Of a stretch of DNA of 64,000 bases, positions 1-12,274 are shown one piece after another. This DNA is from Branchiostoma floridae (taxonomy: Eukaryota > Chordata > Leptocardii > Amphioxiformes > Branchiostomatidae), in NCBI RefSeq assembly GCF_000003815.2, contig NC_049981.1, positions 3,137,415 through 3,201,414 on the forward strand. The letters run 5' to 3'. Numbering within the stretch: the first letter of the stretch is position 1; every line of letters begins with the position of its first letter. Under the pieces are notes generated by a model. It saw nothing but the letters and a program-made list of their open reading frames with translations. It had not been told where the DNA came from and did not search any database. A program made the translations under genes and the position numbers.

Positions 1-435
1 CCGGTCTATTTGCGACTTCTTTGCGGCTGGTTTGCGCTCATTCTAGGTGACAAATAAGTGGCCAGTCGGTGCCGACGTGGGCCGGGCCCAATGAGATTGC
101 CGCTTACATTCTGCCTACGATAATGGCGTAGCTGTAAACATAGCGAAATATTCGTTCACTTTTGTCAGCATCCTTTGTCAGCATCTTCACATTGGTTTGG
201 TCAGTTCACGACGCATTTGCACGTCATTTGATGTTTAAAAACGTGCAGTTACCACGTTGTATCGCTTGGAAGTGACGAAATAAAGTAAATATTGTGTTGA
301 ATAGTATAGATTGGTCTTTTTTATCTTGTGATGTATGCGTGTACGGACGATTAGAACTGTAATTTGTTACTTTCATTAGGTTAACAAGTCACTGAATAAG
401 AAAGAAAAAAGTGTACACAACCAAGATTTTTTTAC
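1..435. other. No gene recognised; possible repeat end
   Basis: No credible coding sequence is visible. The first ~110 bases repeat short 'tttgcgac'-like words. The same style of sequence occurs at 63530-63620, so this may be the end of a related interspersed element cut by the window edge. About 370-435 resembles the sequence just before the repeat at 25990, so it probably belongs to that repeat's neighbourhood. Confidence 0.3.
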
Positions 436-580
436 TTGACTGACGTTTCTGTGACCGCTTGTTACCCTCCTCAGGGCAATTCTGATTGGTTCACATTGCA
501 CTGCAGCGGTAGGTGTCGCTGCTTACGGGTGTGATCTAGTCAGAATGGCCCTGAGGAAGGTGACAGACGTCGGTGGAATA
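436..580. mobile_element. Short MITE, CCTCAGGGC family
   Basis: Inverted ends read ctcctcagggcaattctgat on the left and, reverse-complemented, caccttcctcagggccattc on the right. Fewer than 80 bases separate them, including a 'gtgtcgctgcttac' core. The same ends and core recur at 25998-26075, 57407-57691 and 58735-58800, which identifies a dispersed non-autonomous inverted-repeat family. The terminal repeat probably extends left to about 436 (ttgactgacg), matching the fuller copy at 57407. Confidence 0.6.
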
Positions 581-727
581 AGACACTTGTCTGGTACATC
601 TAGAATACAACATTCCAGCATTCCGTATCACCAGAGGTACCAGCCCGACCGCGGAAAGGATCGCCCGAAGGCCGGAGGGTGATCCGACCTGCGGGAGAGC
701 TGGGACCGAGGGTGATGCGGAATACAC

Positions 728-1035
728 CGTGTTGTATTTTATTCATTTCATACCCACCTGAGAAAACTCATGTTTTGATGCAAAATACGCCAGAAGTTGA
801 ACAAATTTGGTGCGCTCGAACAAAAAGTGTTACAACAGCAATGTTCCAACGTCCGAATCAGGTATTCGAATTGCCAACCGTGCCGCACTCGGCCCGCTCG
901 AAATGGTTCGATTTGCTCGAAGGAAGCCTGTGTGATACAACTTTCGAACCTGTGAGATACGGAAGTTATCACACGGTCCAGAACACCCGTATCGAACGTT
1001 TTCGCGTCACAGGTATGATATAAAACAATATTATT
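728..1035. mobile_element. Probable foldback MITE
   Basis: The left end (tattttattcatttcatacc) and the reverse complement of the right end (tgttttatatcatacctgtg) are imperfect inverted repeats about 300 bp apart. The interior has further self-complementary 'ttcgaa'-type words. Open frames on both strands here follow from this symmetry and are not genes. No target duplication could be fixed. Confidence 0.35.
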
Positions 1036-1792
1036 CTGTGGAGAGCACTGATTGTTTTCTTCATAGATTGGAATTCGTTTTGACATTACTTAATGTTTCA
1101 ATATTGTCGAATATAAACAGAAAGAATCGTTTTATTTGTGTGGCAGTTTTTCTATAGGCAAATACAAAAGTGTATACAGTGATTCTGTCCCTTCGATATA
1201 AAACTTACTCAAGTAACGGGGTTTGAAAGAGGTCCTAACGTTTCAAATAGCATTCACTATCTTTTAAATTTTGTCAGTGACTGTCTTGTTGCTGCAGTTT
1301 GAACTTTTGTCACTGGGCGGCGCTTCGCTACGGTCGCAACGCGAACAGGTGCCGCCCATGTGTAACGATGGGTTAAGATGAATAGATTGGTTATACTAAA
1401 TACTAACGTGCGTGGATATTTCCAACCTGGGACAGCCTTGTCGCATGCTTAGAGTGTCCAGGTGAGGTAAAGGAATTTAGACAATCACAAACATACAATG
1501 CTATGGGGACAAAGGCGTAAAATGTCTGTCATAATCCGACTGGCACTATACGTGCATGCCAAATGTTAATGTCATGTTTCACCTTCTGAAAGTCCGCGAA
1601 TACATCACTACAAAATTAACAAATGGAAACATTGGTTTTCAGCAATGGTGACGACTTTTTACGTTTAAAGACATAGAATAGTAATGGAAAGGGAAATAAA
1701 ATAAACAGGCATCCAAGATTGCATGCAGTGTCGACATAATAATATCTTGCTATCTATTGCTATCATCTGAAGGCAGGTTGGTAAACGTTTAA
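1036..1792. other. Intergenic, no gene recognised
   Basis: AT-rich sequence without a recognisable gene. A small hairpin lies at about 1312-1360 (tgggcggcgc paired with gtgccgccca). The last four bases, TTAA at 1789-1792, are the left copy of the target duplication of the adjoining foldback element. Confidence 0.5.
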
Positions 1793-4700
1793 GAGGCTCT
1801 GTCTGTAAAAACCAAGCATAGGGTGGCCAAACTCAAAAAATCGATTTTCCTTAAATTTTGTGTGGTGGTAGGGCCTTGGTCCAAACCTACAAAAATGGCA
1901 AAGTTTTAGATCTGCGGTCACTGGTTGCCATGGCAACGGCCATTTTTAAAAATGGGGGATTTTCACCAAGGGAAGGCATGGTCGCGTCCAAAATAGACCT
2001 TCTTTGGACTCCTGTAGCCCCCACAAATTAACAGATATTTTATTGATTCTCGCATATGTTATTACCCATATTCTAATGAACAAAATGATATATAGTGATG
2101 CTCAAAATGTTTTTGTAGTCAGGTGCAGCAGATGTTTGAAAATGATGTGTTTTCGAGAATTTCCAAAATTGGCAAAAATCCATTTTTTGACCATTTTTAT
2201 TGACCATTAGCTCATTTACAGGCAAATCAATTTGCTTCATTTTCGGCACAGTTATAGTTTGAACCTTTGTATACATCATATGTAAAAATAAATTTGGGCC
2301 TTTTACGTATCGGACCGTGGTGGCCCCCAGAGTAAACCAATATTTCCATTTCAAGAAAATCGTAACCATAGAATTATTCCTGGAAAAACAGTCATAGCTT
2401 ACCAGAAATGAATCTCATTATCATTGTATGTAACAGAGGAACTTACCTATCACTTATAAAAGCAGGGTTGTTTTAGATTTTTTTATAATTGCCTTTAAAA
2501 TGATTTTATTGAGTTTTCTTGGTCGTTTTTAGACCAAAAAATGTATCTTTTGGCCCCAGCACCCTGGTATTACAACCAAATGACCTGAAATTTGGTATGG
2601 GAATGTCCTGGACACGTACACACATGGGTTGATAACTGGTTTGCCATATGATAGAACAAAATGCTGAATTTTGTGACTTTTATGGGGCATTTTTGGCCCA
2701 AAAACTACATTTTTGGCCCCAGTACCCTGGTTTTACAACCAAATGACCTGAAATTTGGTATAGGAATGCCCTGGACACATACGCACATGGATTCAATAAC
2801 ACTTTTGGCATACTGTTCAATAAAATGCAAAAGTTTGTGATTTTTGGTTTATTTTTTCCCCAAAAAAGTACATTTTTGGCTCCCCTACCCTGGTTTTACA
2901 ACTGAATGACCTGGAATTCGGTATAGCAATGCCCTGAACATATGCACACATGGATTCAATAACATGTTTTACATACAGTACAACAAAATGCTTAATTTTG
3001 AGATTTATTTTACAAAAAGTCATTTTTTTGCTCCTGTTCCTTGGTTTTCCAAGTAAATAACCGGTAAAAAATCGGTATACAAATGTAGAATCGCCTTTGA
3101 AATGACTTTTATAACCCGTTTTTGCATACAGTGCAACAAAACGCTTAATGTTGTAATTTTTGGTCATTGTTTTACCCAAAGTACATTTCTGGCTCCTTTT
3201 TGTAATTTTTGGCCCCAAAAGTACATTTTGGCCCATTAAACCCTGGTTTTACAAGTAAATGAAATTCGGTATAAAAATGCCCTGGACACATGTACACATA
3301 GAGTCAATAATAATTTTGGCATACTGTGCAACAAAATGCTTAATTTTGGTCATTTTTTTTACTAAAAAAAAGGTACATTTTTGGCTCCTGTACCCTGGCT
3401 TTACCATTGAATGACCTGCATTCGGTATTGGAATGCCCTGGACATATGCACTGATGGATCCAATAACAACACGTTTGGCATATAATACAACAAAATGCTT
3501 AATTTGTTATTTTGGGCCATTTTTTTTAAACAAAAAAGTGCATTTTTGGCTCTTGTAGCCTGGTTTCACAACTAAAAAAATTTAGACTTGAACTTTGATA
3601 TAGGAATGCCCTGGACATATGCGCACATATGTCTAGGGCATGCTTGTCATACAGTACAGCGAAATGCTGAATTTTGTGTGTGTTTTTTGCCATTTTTTTT
3701 ACAAAAAAAAATATTTTGGCTCCTGTAAAATAACCTGTTTCTCCAATTAAATAATCTGAAATTCGGTATGGGAGTGCCCTGGACACTTTAATAACACTTT
3801 TTGGCAATTTACAATTTACAAAGACACGTCATCTTTTAACATCTGCTGCACCTCACTACAAAAACATTTCGAGGATAACTTAATATCACTTTTCTTATTA
3901 GAATATGGGTAATAACATATACGGGAATCAATAGAATATCTCTTACTTTGTGGGGGTTTTTGGAGTCCAGGAGGTAATTTGCCTGTAATGCCTAATAGGG
4001 ACAGGAGCTAGAAATGTACTTTGGTAAAGCAATGACCAAATTACCGTGCCAGCTCAGTCTCACCGTGGTCCCTACTGATTTATAAAAGCCATTTCCATGC
4101 GCTCCTATACCAATTTTTTTACCGGTTATTTACTGGTTATTTACCAGGGAACAGGAGCAAGAAAATGACTTTTTTTTTGTAAAAAAAAATGGCAAAAAAC
4201 TCAAAATTAAGCATTTTGTTGTACTGTATGTAAAACATGTTATTGAATCCATGTGTGCATATGTTCAGGGCATTGCTATACCGAATTCCAGGTCATTCAG
4301 TTGTAAAACCAGGGTAGGGGAGCCAAAAATGTACTTTTTTGGGGAAAAAATAAACCAAAAATCACAAACTTTTGCATTTTATTGAACAGTATGCCAAAAG
4401 TGTTATTGAATCCATGTGCGCATGTGTCCAGGGCATTCCTATACCAAATTTCAGGTCATTTGGTTGTAAAACCAGGGTGCTGGGGCCAAAAATGTAGTTT
4501 TTGGGCCGAAAATGCCCCATAAAAGTCACAAAATTCAGCATTTTGTTCTATCATATGGCAAACCAGTTATCAACCCACGTGTGTACATGTCCAGGACATT
4601 CCCATACCAAATTTCAGGTCATTTGCTTGTAATACCAGAGTGCTGGGGCCAAAAGATACATTTTTTGGTCTAAAAACGACCAAAAAAACTCAATAAAATC

Positions 4701-5409
4701 ATTTTAAAGGCAATTATAAAAAAATCTAAAACAACCCTGCTTTTATAAGTGATAGGTAAGTTCCTCTGTTACATACAATGATAATGAGATTCATTTCTGG
4801 TAATCTATGACTGTTTTTCCAGGAATAATTCTATGGTTACGATTTTCTTGAAATGGAAATATTGGTTTACTCTGGGGGCCACCACGGTCCGATACGTAAA
4901 AGGCCCAAATTTATTTTTACATATGATGTATACAAAGGTTCAAACTATAACTGTGCCGAAAATGAAGCAAATTGATTTGCCTGTAAATGAGCTAATGGTC
5001 AATAAAAATGGTCAAAAAATGGATTTTTGCCAATTTTGGAAATTCACGAAAACACATCATTTCTAAACATCTACTGCACCTGACCACAAAAACATTTTGA
5101 GCATCACTATATATCATTTTGTTCATTAGAATAGGGGTAATAACATATGCGAGAATCGATAAAATATCTGTTAATTTGTGGGGGCTACAGGAGTCCAAAG
5201 GAGGCCTATTTTGGACGCGACCAAGGCCGTCCCTTGGTGAAAATCCGCCATTTTGAAAATGGCCGTTGCCATGGCAACCGGTGACCGCAGATCTAAAACT
5301 TTGCCATTTTTGTAGGTTTGGACCAAGGCCCTACCACCACACAAAATTTAAGGAAAATCGATTTTTTGAGTTTGGCCACCCTATGCTTGGTTTTTACAGA
5401 CAGAGCCTC
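1793..5409. mobile_element. 3.6-kb foldback element with TTAA target duplication
   Basis: The ends are a nearly identical inverted repeat, starting GAGGCTCTGTCTGTAAAAAC on the left with its exact complement at 5390-5409. The arms (about 1793-3090 and 4110-5409) match base for base over long stretches, for example 1820-1960 against 5250-5380. TTAA flanks both sides (1789-1792 and 5410-5413), the target duplication typical of piggyBac-type insertions. No transposase is present, so it is non-autonomous. Inside the arms are degenerate units of roughly 165 bp containing 'ccctggttttacaact' and 'atgccctggacac'. The spacer (3090-4110) holds more such units and an older, divergent copy of an arm segment (about 3820-3985). 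Short frames on both strands are shadows of the repeat. Confidence 0.85.
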
Positions 5410-6884
5410 TTAATGTTTGGAAAAGCAGCGGGTACGGAAGAGCCTATGATAGGCGGGGCTGAATCGCAAGGGTCAAAAGTGGCCGCCTTTCAGCCGGGTT
5501 TACAATTCATGCGGACGCCGGCCGAATTTGTCGCTCGGTCAGAGCTCGCCGAATTTCAACATCGCCCGAGCATCGGCTTTACATCAAATAATCTGCACCG
5601 TCACAAATTGGACGGGGCTCGGTGTTTCCCTCAGGAAAGTTCAAGTCATTGTCTTTCCTGCTTTTTTGGTGCACAACTGACATCACACGGAGGTTTAAAT
5701 CCCAACGGACGAACTGTTAAAAGTCGCCCGAAGCCCGCGTAATCGCCCAAACGCCGGTCATACTCCGGCCGAAAATGCCCATTTGGAGCTCGCTGACAAG
5801 TCGGCCGAGTTGAATTTTTGATTTGTAAACGGGGCTTTCTGAAGGGCACAAGGTCGGTGCAATATCAACGGATTGGAACCAAAAACCTTTGGATTCTGGC
5901 CCAAACACCCTCTGCCTTTACGCAACACGATCAATCGGTCCTACCTATCGAACTTTCTGTTTGGCTCTTTCCAAAGACAGGAACTGTTTGAAGCAAGCAA
6001 ACAGTAAGTTAGTACACAGCAGAATGGAGAAAGGAACGCGAAAATGGACAGTCATTATCATGCAAATCACTTTTACTTCATCATATTTGAATTCTTCACA
6101 GTGTAAAGGGACAGGTGTGCAGTTTCATTTACAGGTTACTCTCCCCCACAAATGTACGCTCAACAATAGTTTGATTAGCAAAGGCACATCTGAAGACGGA
6201 ATCAAATAAGATTGATTTACTTAATCAGAAAGTTAGAAGGGCCGTAAAAAATCGCGCTGACCTGCTAAAATCACCGTATTGTTCCCCAACCATTTCTTAA
6301 ACATCTTAGACTCATTTCCGCTTGCTAACGAAGAGGTGAATTTTTGAGGAATTGGAACTCAGCTAAACAGGCTTTTCATTTGACGTCATCTGCACCATGT
6401 TGGATTACAGCCTACGTCTGTTAGCAACACGAAGCTGCTACTGCTTCATTCAATTACCCGCCAACATGGTCGTCGGAGTATTCAAATTATAATTAGTATG
6501 ACGTCAATAAAAAGCCCGTATTCTCCCCTCTCTTGTCCAGGTTAGATTATCATTGTCCTGGGTACGAGACTGCGGGCATCCAAGATGGTGGACCGAACAA
6601 AACACACATTGCGAATCGCATTTGTTCTCTGTAGTTTCATATACTTGGATACTACTTGCAGTCTACAGATGCGGCGCCTGTTGTGGACTTATAAGATATA
6701 TGTTGGATTTCTTTAACTAAAATTCGAGCAAGAGGTACCGTCACCAGGATTTTCGTCATTTCAAGAAAAATTTGAACAAGAATCATGAGTGTGACGACAT
6801 GGCGGCCTGGCGTTTCAGAAATGTCTGAGGTAAGTGGCTTCCTCTTTACAATATTATAAGTCCTTTCATAGAGATCAGAACGCA
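5410..6884. other. Intergenic, no gene recognised
   Basis: 5414-5900 is GC-richer with repeated 'gccgaa' and 'cgcccga' words and may be an old repeat. 5900-6880 is unremarkable. No splice-consistent coding sequence or known protein motif was found. Confidence 0.4.
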
Positions 6885-7063
6885 TGTGCGGCGACTGGAA
6901 TTCTAGTTAATATGTCATAGGCTAGGATAAGGCCCCGAAATTCTAAACAGTCCTTATCTCGACCATTGTTTCGATTTTCAAAACAATGTCCAGAAAGGGT
7001 TTTGTTTTCAATTTCGGGGCCTTACTCGTTAACATATTACCTAGAATTCCTGTCGCCGCACAA
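6885..7063. mobile_element. Palindromic MITE, about 180 bp
   Basis: The left end reads tgtgcggcgactggaattct. The right end, reverse-complemented, reads tgtgcggcgacaggaattct. The pairing continues inward through 'taggtaatatg' and 'aaggccccgaaatt', leaving a short loop. It is almost fully self-complementary and too small to encode anything. Confidence 0.7.
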
Positions 7064-7593
7064 GTGTTTTAACCTCTGTGAAAGGGCTTATTTGTTAATT
7101 ATCAATAAGATGTAACGGACCGTCAATGTTGATGAACAGACATGCGTTACATACGTTAGCTAGCTAACTTTATCTGTATTTAGAATTCTACATTTAACGT
7201 GGCATCAGATACTTACAGTACTAGTTTACCATTATAAAGGTTACAGACATTATGTTTCGTTTTTTGCAAACATTTTCAAGTTCGGCCCAATATTCCAGTC
7301 ATATTTTCAGTAGGGTGGACCAGTTCTTGTGGCCCTTCTATAGTATTTGGTTCATCAAATCTGTCCCCCCTCCCCACACCATCGTCGAAATAGTTGGATC
7401 TAAGTTATAATGACTGTCTCATAAACCTGGACATATACCTACATGAGTCTTGACATTGCGATACAAGATGTATCAGAATTTGTTGCGGAACGATACTGTA
7501 AGTTTTAACATGTTTTAGAATTGGATGTAGAACGATACTACAATCTAAGTTTAAGTCGTCAGTGTGTTATGCGTATGTAAGCGTATGCCTGTA

Positions 7594-7625
<32 letters not shown>

Positions 7626-7799
7626 AAGGGACATGTTTGCCTTATATTCTTGTGTCTTAAAACGTCAAAAGAATCCGAAGACGTCAAGGTAGTCGTGAAG
7701 CAATATCAGCTAGCCTGGTAGGCAACATAGGAGGACGTTGTCAGTTTCTTTCTGTTTTGAAGGAGTTTGTGTGATATACAGTAAAGAAAGACGCTTTTA
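7064..7799. other. Intergenic with a GT microsatellite
   Basis: No gene recognised. A (GT)n tract of about 27 bases runs at 7599-7625. Confidence 0.5.
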
Positions 7800-7935
7800 C
7801 CACTAGGTTGCGTGATCGACAGCGTGTTTGGCTCCTTACCTAGAGATCCAGGGTTCGAATACCGCCGTGTCACCGATCTTGTGCCCCCCCGATAGGTGCT
7901 CTACACTACTTTTCCAACTTCAATCAAGAGGAAAT
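7800..7935 (+). mobile_element. SINE fragment with tRNA-derived head
   Basis: The segment 'ggttgcgtgatcgacagcgtg' followed by 'ccagggttcgaatacc' resembles internal Pol III A- and B-boxes of a degenerate tRNA. A tail 'cttgtgcccccccgataggtg' follows. The same head and tail occur in better shape at 32343-32640 and 45810-45905. It is not a functional tRNA because the arms do not pair properly. Confidence 0.55.
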
Positions 7936-8598
7936 GAGTAACTAAGCTTTCGTTAGGGTCGTCCGTCGGACAGGACGTTAAATGGAGGTCCCGTGTTTGG
8001 GGAGAGCCACTCCTCACGCCTTACGGAAAAAAAATACGGGTATATCATTCGCCCGGACAGGAGACCTAAAGGAATCGCCGTCTTATATTTTGCCCCCCAA
8101 AAGAGTATTTGAACACGTAAGGGGGCGGTATAACCCCAACAGTGCTGCATAACACCACATGTCTCTACTTCTACGCCAAAAATAGGGAAATAGACAAATT
8201 ATCTTCATACTATATCTTCTAGTTATATAAAATCTCACTTACATGCTAGCAGCTACTACATTGTAGAAAGGTACTTCATGCATATTGTACGTGTGGGCCT
8301 TCGCAATGTTTAGGCCGCGCCGACTTTCTGTATCCGCGCTCCAAATATGGTACTCGAACCAAATCTTGCGATCGAACAAACCATTCAAAAATGCCGGCGG
8401 GTCAGAGTTCAAATCTGACCGGTAGGTAATCCGCATTGAAGGTTCTGGTTCGAAATTTGATACGACTAGATGGCGAAGTAATCCGTGAAAATAAGACGCA
8501 AATCATAGGTCACCACCTTAGTTTGACTCTCAATTTCCAACTACCACTAAAGGAGTGTATAATCTTTTTTTGTTTCCCAAAAATCACGTTCTTCGTTG
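7936..8598. other. Intergenic, no gene recognised
   Basis: No coding sequence recognised. The last ~60 bases run into the first satellite unit. Confidence 0.4.
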
Positions 8599-10288
8599 CA
8601 CATTTTCTTCAAGATTCTGAAAGTTCGATCGTATGGGGTCTCTTTGCGGTTACCGAAAGGTTCGCTTAGCGGTTACCTAGGTGACCCTTCATTCCCTTTC
8701 AAGCCCTGTAGAAAAGTAAGGAAATAATTTTAGTACTCAAATAACTTTTTGTCTTCTCGTTACGGGTTGTACTATCGAATTCAAGTGATAGAAGTAACGC
8801 ACATTTTCTTCAAGATTCTGAAAGTTCGATCGTATGGGGTCTCTTTGCGGTTACCGAAAGGTTCGCTTAGCGGTTACCTAGGTGACCCTTCATTCGCTTT
8901 CAAGCCCTGTAGAAAAGTAAGGAAGTAATTTTTAGTACTCAAATCACTTTTTGTCTTCTCGTTACGGGTTGTCCTATCAAATTCAAGTGATAGAAGTAAC
9001 GCACATTTTCTTCAAGATTCTGAAAGTTCGATCGTATGGGGTCTCTTTGCGGTGACCGAAAGGTTCGCTTAGCGGTTACCTAGGCGACCCTCCATTCGCT
9101 TTCAAGCCCTGTAGAAAATTAAGGAAGTAATTTTAGTTCTCAAATCACTTTTTGTCTTCTCGATACGGGTTGTACTATCGAATTCAAGTGATAGAAGTAA
9201 CGCACATTTCTTTCAAGATTCTGAAAGTTCGATCGTATGGGGCCTCTTTGCGGTTACCGAAAGGTTCGCTTAGCGGTTACCTAGGCGACCCTTCATTCGC
9301 CTTCAAGCCCTGTAGAAAAGTCAGGAAGTAATTTTTAGTACTCCAATCACTTTTTGTCTTCTCCTTACGGGCTGTACTATTGAATTCAAGTGATAGAAGT
9401 AACGCACATTTTCTTCAAGATTCTGAAAGTTCGATCGTATGGGGTCTCTTTGCGGTTACCGAAAGGTTCGCTTAGCGGTTACCTAGGCGACCCTTCATTC
9501 GCTTTCAAGCCCTGTAGAAAAGTAAGAGTAATTTTTAGTACTCAAATCACTTTTTGTCTTCTCGTCACGGGTTGTACTATCGAATTCAAGTGATAGAAGT
9601 AGCGCACATTTTCTTCAAGATTCTGAAAGTTCGATCGTATGAGGTCTCTTTGCGGTTACCGAAAGGTTTGCTTAGCGGTTACATAGGCGGTCCTCCATTC
9701 GCTTTCAAGCTCTGTAGAAAAGTAAAGAAGTAATTTTTAGTACTTAAATCACTTTTTGTCTTTTCCTTACGGGTTGTACTATTGAATTCAAGTGATAGAA
9801 GTAACGCACATTTTCTTCAAGATTCTGAAAGTTCGATCGTATGGGGTCTCTTTGCGGTTACCGAAAGGTTCGCTTAGCGGTTACCTAGGCGACCCTTCAT
9901 TCGCTTTCAAGCCCTGTAGAAAAGTAAGGAAGTAATTTTAGTACTCAAATCACTTTTTGTCTTCTCCTTACGGGTTGTACTATTGAATTCAAGTGATAGA
10001 AGTAACGCACATTTTCTTCAAGATTCTGAAAGTTCGATCGTATGGGGTCTCTTTGCGGTTACCGAAAGGTTCGCTTAGCGGTTACCTAGGCGAGCCATCA
10101 TTCGCTTTCAAGCCCTGTAGAAAAGTAAGGAAGTAATTTTTAGTACTCAAATCACTTTTTGTCTTCTCCTTACGGGTTGTACTATTGAATTCAAATGATA
10201 GAAGTAACGCACATTTTCTTCAAGATTCTGAAAGTTCGATCGTATGGGGTCTCTTTGCGGTTACCGAAAGGTTCGCTTAGCGGTTACC
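8599..10288. repeat. Satellite A, about 201-bp units, about 8.4 copies
   Basis: The word 'cacattttcttcaagattct' starts at 8599, 8800, 9002, 9203 (variant), 9405, 9605, 9807, 10008 and 10210, so units are 200-202 bp. Each unit carries 'gttcgatcgtatgggg', 'gttcgcttagcggttacc' and 'tagtactcaaatcac'. Copies differ by scattered substitutions. The last unit stops abruptly inside 'cgcttagcggttacc', where the second satellite begins. No coding potential. Confidence 0.9.
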
Positions 10289-11896
10289 ATGTTCTCGGAT
10301 ATAGGTCCACCTTTACTAACCGCTAACGAACACTTACGCTTGTATATACACCGGAGTTTCCGCAACCTTAAACATTCTTCCTTTAAGTTCAACTTGGTAT
10401 CGTTGGAAGGGTCCCTTGGTAAGGAATTGTAATCCGCAAACCGCTTTGAAAGATCGTACTTTGTTGCCGAGATTTTTTCGGACATAGGTCCACCTTACTA
10501 ACCGCTAACGAACACTTACGCGCGTATATACACCGGAGTTTCCGCAACCTTGAACGATCTTCCGGCAAGTTCAATTTGCTATTGTTGGAAAGGGCATTTG
10601 GTAAGGAATTGTAATCCGCAAACCGCTTTTTAAGATCGTGCTTTGTTGCCGAGATATTCTCGGATATAGGTTTACCTTACTAACCGCTAACGAACACTTA
10701 CGCGCGTGCATACGCTCGTATGTACACCGGAGTTTCCGCAACCTTAAACGATCTTTCGGCAAATTAAACTTGGTATCGATGGAAAGGTCGCTTGGTAAGG
10801 AATTGTAATCCGCAAACTGCTTTCAAAGATCGTGCTTTGTTGCCGAGATAATCTCTGATACAGGTCCACCTTACTAACCGCTATAAGCTAACGAACACTT
10901 TCGCGCGTACATTTGTATATACACCGGAGTTCCGCAACCTTAAATAATCTTCCGGCAAGTTCAACTTGGTATCGTTGAAAAGGTCCCTTGGTACGGAATA
11001 ATAATACGCAAACCGCTTTCAAAGATCGTGCTTTGTTGCCGAGATATTTTCGGATATAGGTCCACCTTGCTAATCGCTAACGAACACTTACGCCCCTACA
11101 CACGCGTGAATAAACACCGGAGTTTCCGCAACCTTAAACAATCTTTCGGCAAGTTCAACTTGGTATCGATAGAAAGGTCCTTTGGTAATGAATTGTTATC
11201 CGCAAATAGCTTTCAAAGATCGTGCTTTCTTGCCGAGATATTCTCGGATATAGGCCCACCCTACTGTCCGCTAACGAACAATTACGCGCGTACATACGTA
11301 TGTACACCGGAGTTTCCGCAACCTTAAACGATCTTCTGGCAAGTTCAATTTGCTATTGTTGGAAAGGGCATTTGGTAAGGAATTGTAATCCGCAAATCGC
11401 TTTTTAAGATCGTGCTTTGTTGCCGAGATATTCTCGGATATAGGTTTACCTTACTAACCGCTAACGAACACTTACGTGCGTACATACACGCGTATATACA
11501 CCGGAGTTTCCGCAACCTTAACCCTCTTCGATCTTCCGGCAAGTTCAACTTGGTATTGTTGGAAAGGTCCCTTGGTTATGAATTGTAATCCGCAAACTGT
11601 TTTTAAAGATCGTGATTTTTTGCCGAGATATTCTCGAGTATAGGTCACCTTAACTAACCGCTAACGAACACGTATGCGCGTGCATACGCGCGTATATACG
11701 CTGGAGTTTCCGAAACCTTAAACAATCTTCGGGCAAGTTAAACTTGGTATCGTTGGAAAAGTCCCTTGGTAAGGAATTGCAATCCGCAATCCGCTTTCAA
11801 ATATCGTGCTTTGTTGCCGAGATAGTATCGATTATAGGTTAACCTTTACTTAACTAACCGGTATCGAACACTTACGCGCGTACATTCGAGCGTATC
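10289..11896. repeat. Satellite B, 182-200-bp units, about 8.5 copies
   Basis: The word 'gttgccgagat' recurs with 'gccga' at about 10466, 10648, 10842, 11038, 11232, 11422, 11622 and 11816. Units carry 'ttctcggatataggtccacc', 'taaccgctaacgaacac', 'caccggagtttccgcaacc' and 'ggtaaggaattgtaatccgc'. Unit length varies more than in satellite A, mainly around a 'cgcgcgtacatacg' stretch. The motif taaccgctaacgaac is close to the reverse complement of the satellite A motif gttcgcttagcggtta. Confidence 0.9.
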
Positions 11897-11904
11897 ATGA
11901 TACG

Positions 11905-12170
11905 GCCCTTCTCACTTCACCCAGGTGTAAAAATGTGTATCTGACTTCGGCCGGGGACTACCTTTACGTTCTCCCTGCGCTGGGTATGTGGCAATCTAAT
12001 GTAAGTTACTAACTTGAGTGCAGTGTCATATTGTCCTCGTCTGTCCAAAAGCAAAATGATAGGAAAAGAAATAGAATTGGAGGTAGGGATCTGATTAACA
12101 GCGCCACCATACATGCAGTGCCTCCACAACCATGAATACCAAGGTACAAGGTGTAATTTGGTAGCTAAGC
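11905..12170 (+). mobile_element. SINE tail fragment
   Basis: The sequence 'cttcacccaggtgtaaaaat' through 'tgacttcggccgggg' and 'taagttactaacttgagtgc' matches the body and downstream sequence of the SINE at 32343-32640. The tRNA-like head is missing, so this is a 5'-truncated copy. Confidence 0.55.
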
Positions 12171-12179
12171 AGGCCGTTT

Positions 12180-12274
12180 TTGAAATTTGAATTGATGTGC
12201 TTTCTAGTTTTTACAATACACGGATGATTATGAAAGCTTAGGTTGACGTACGGTCCCCAAGGAGATAGTTTTGC
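12180..12274. repeat. Start of duplication block 1 (leader sequence)
   Basis: The sequence from 'gaaatttgaattgatgtgc' to 'ccaaggagatag' is repeated at 32075-32165 and 45080-45175. It marks the left edge of each of three homologous blocks that carry the GPCR genes. In this block a LINE fragment directly follows. The leader appears to resume near 12838 ('attgtagctacgaac' and 'ggaacgctatgtacagcag'). Confidence 0.6.

Noticed and set aside
679-1086. Overlapping opposite-strand frames at 679-1086
   Set aside because: They lie in a probable foldback MITE. Symmetry explains both frames.
2073-5198. Matching frames on opposite strands at 2073-2369 and 4833-5066
   Set aside because: They are the two arms of the 3.6-kb foldback. 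No protein features.
5266-5742. A 158-codon open frame starting inside the foldback end
   Set aside because: It crosses the element border and the TTAA duplication into unrelated sequence. It has no recognisable domain or splice support.
8599-11896. CRISPR-like array
   Set aside because: Units of about 200 bp with no short repeat and unique-spacer structure, in a eukaryotic contig. These are satellites.
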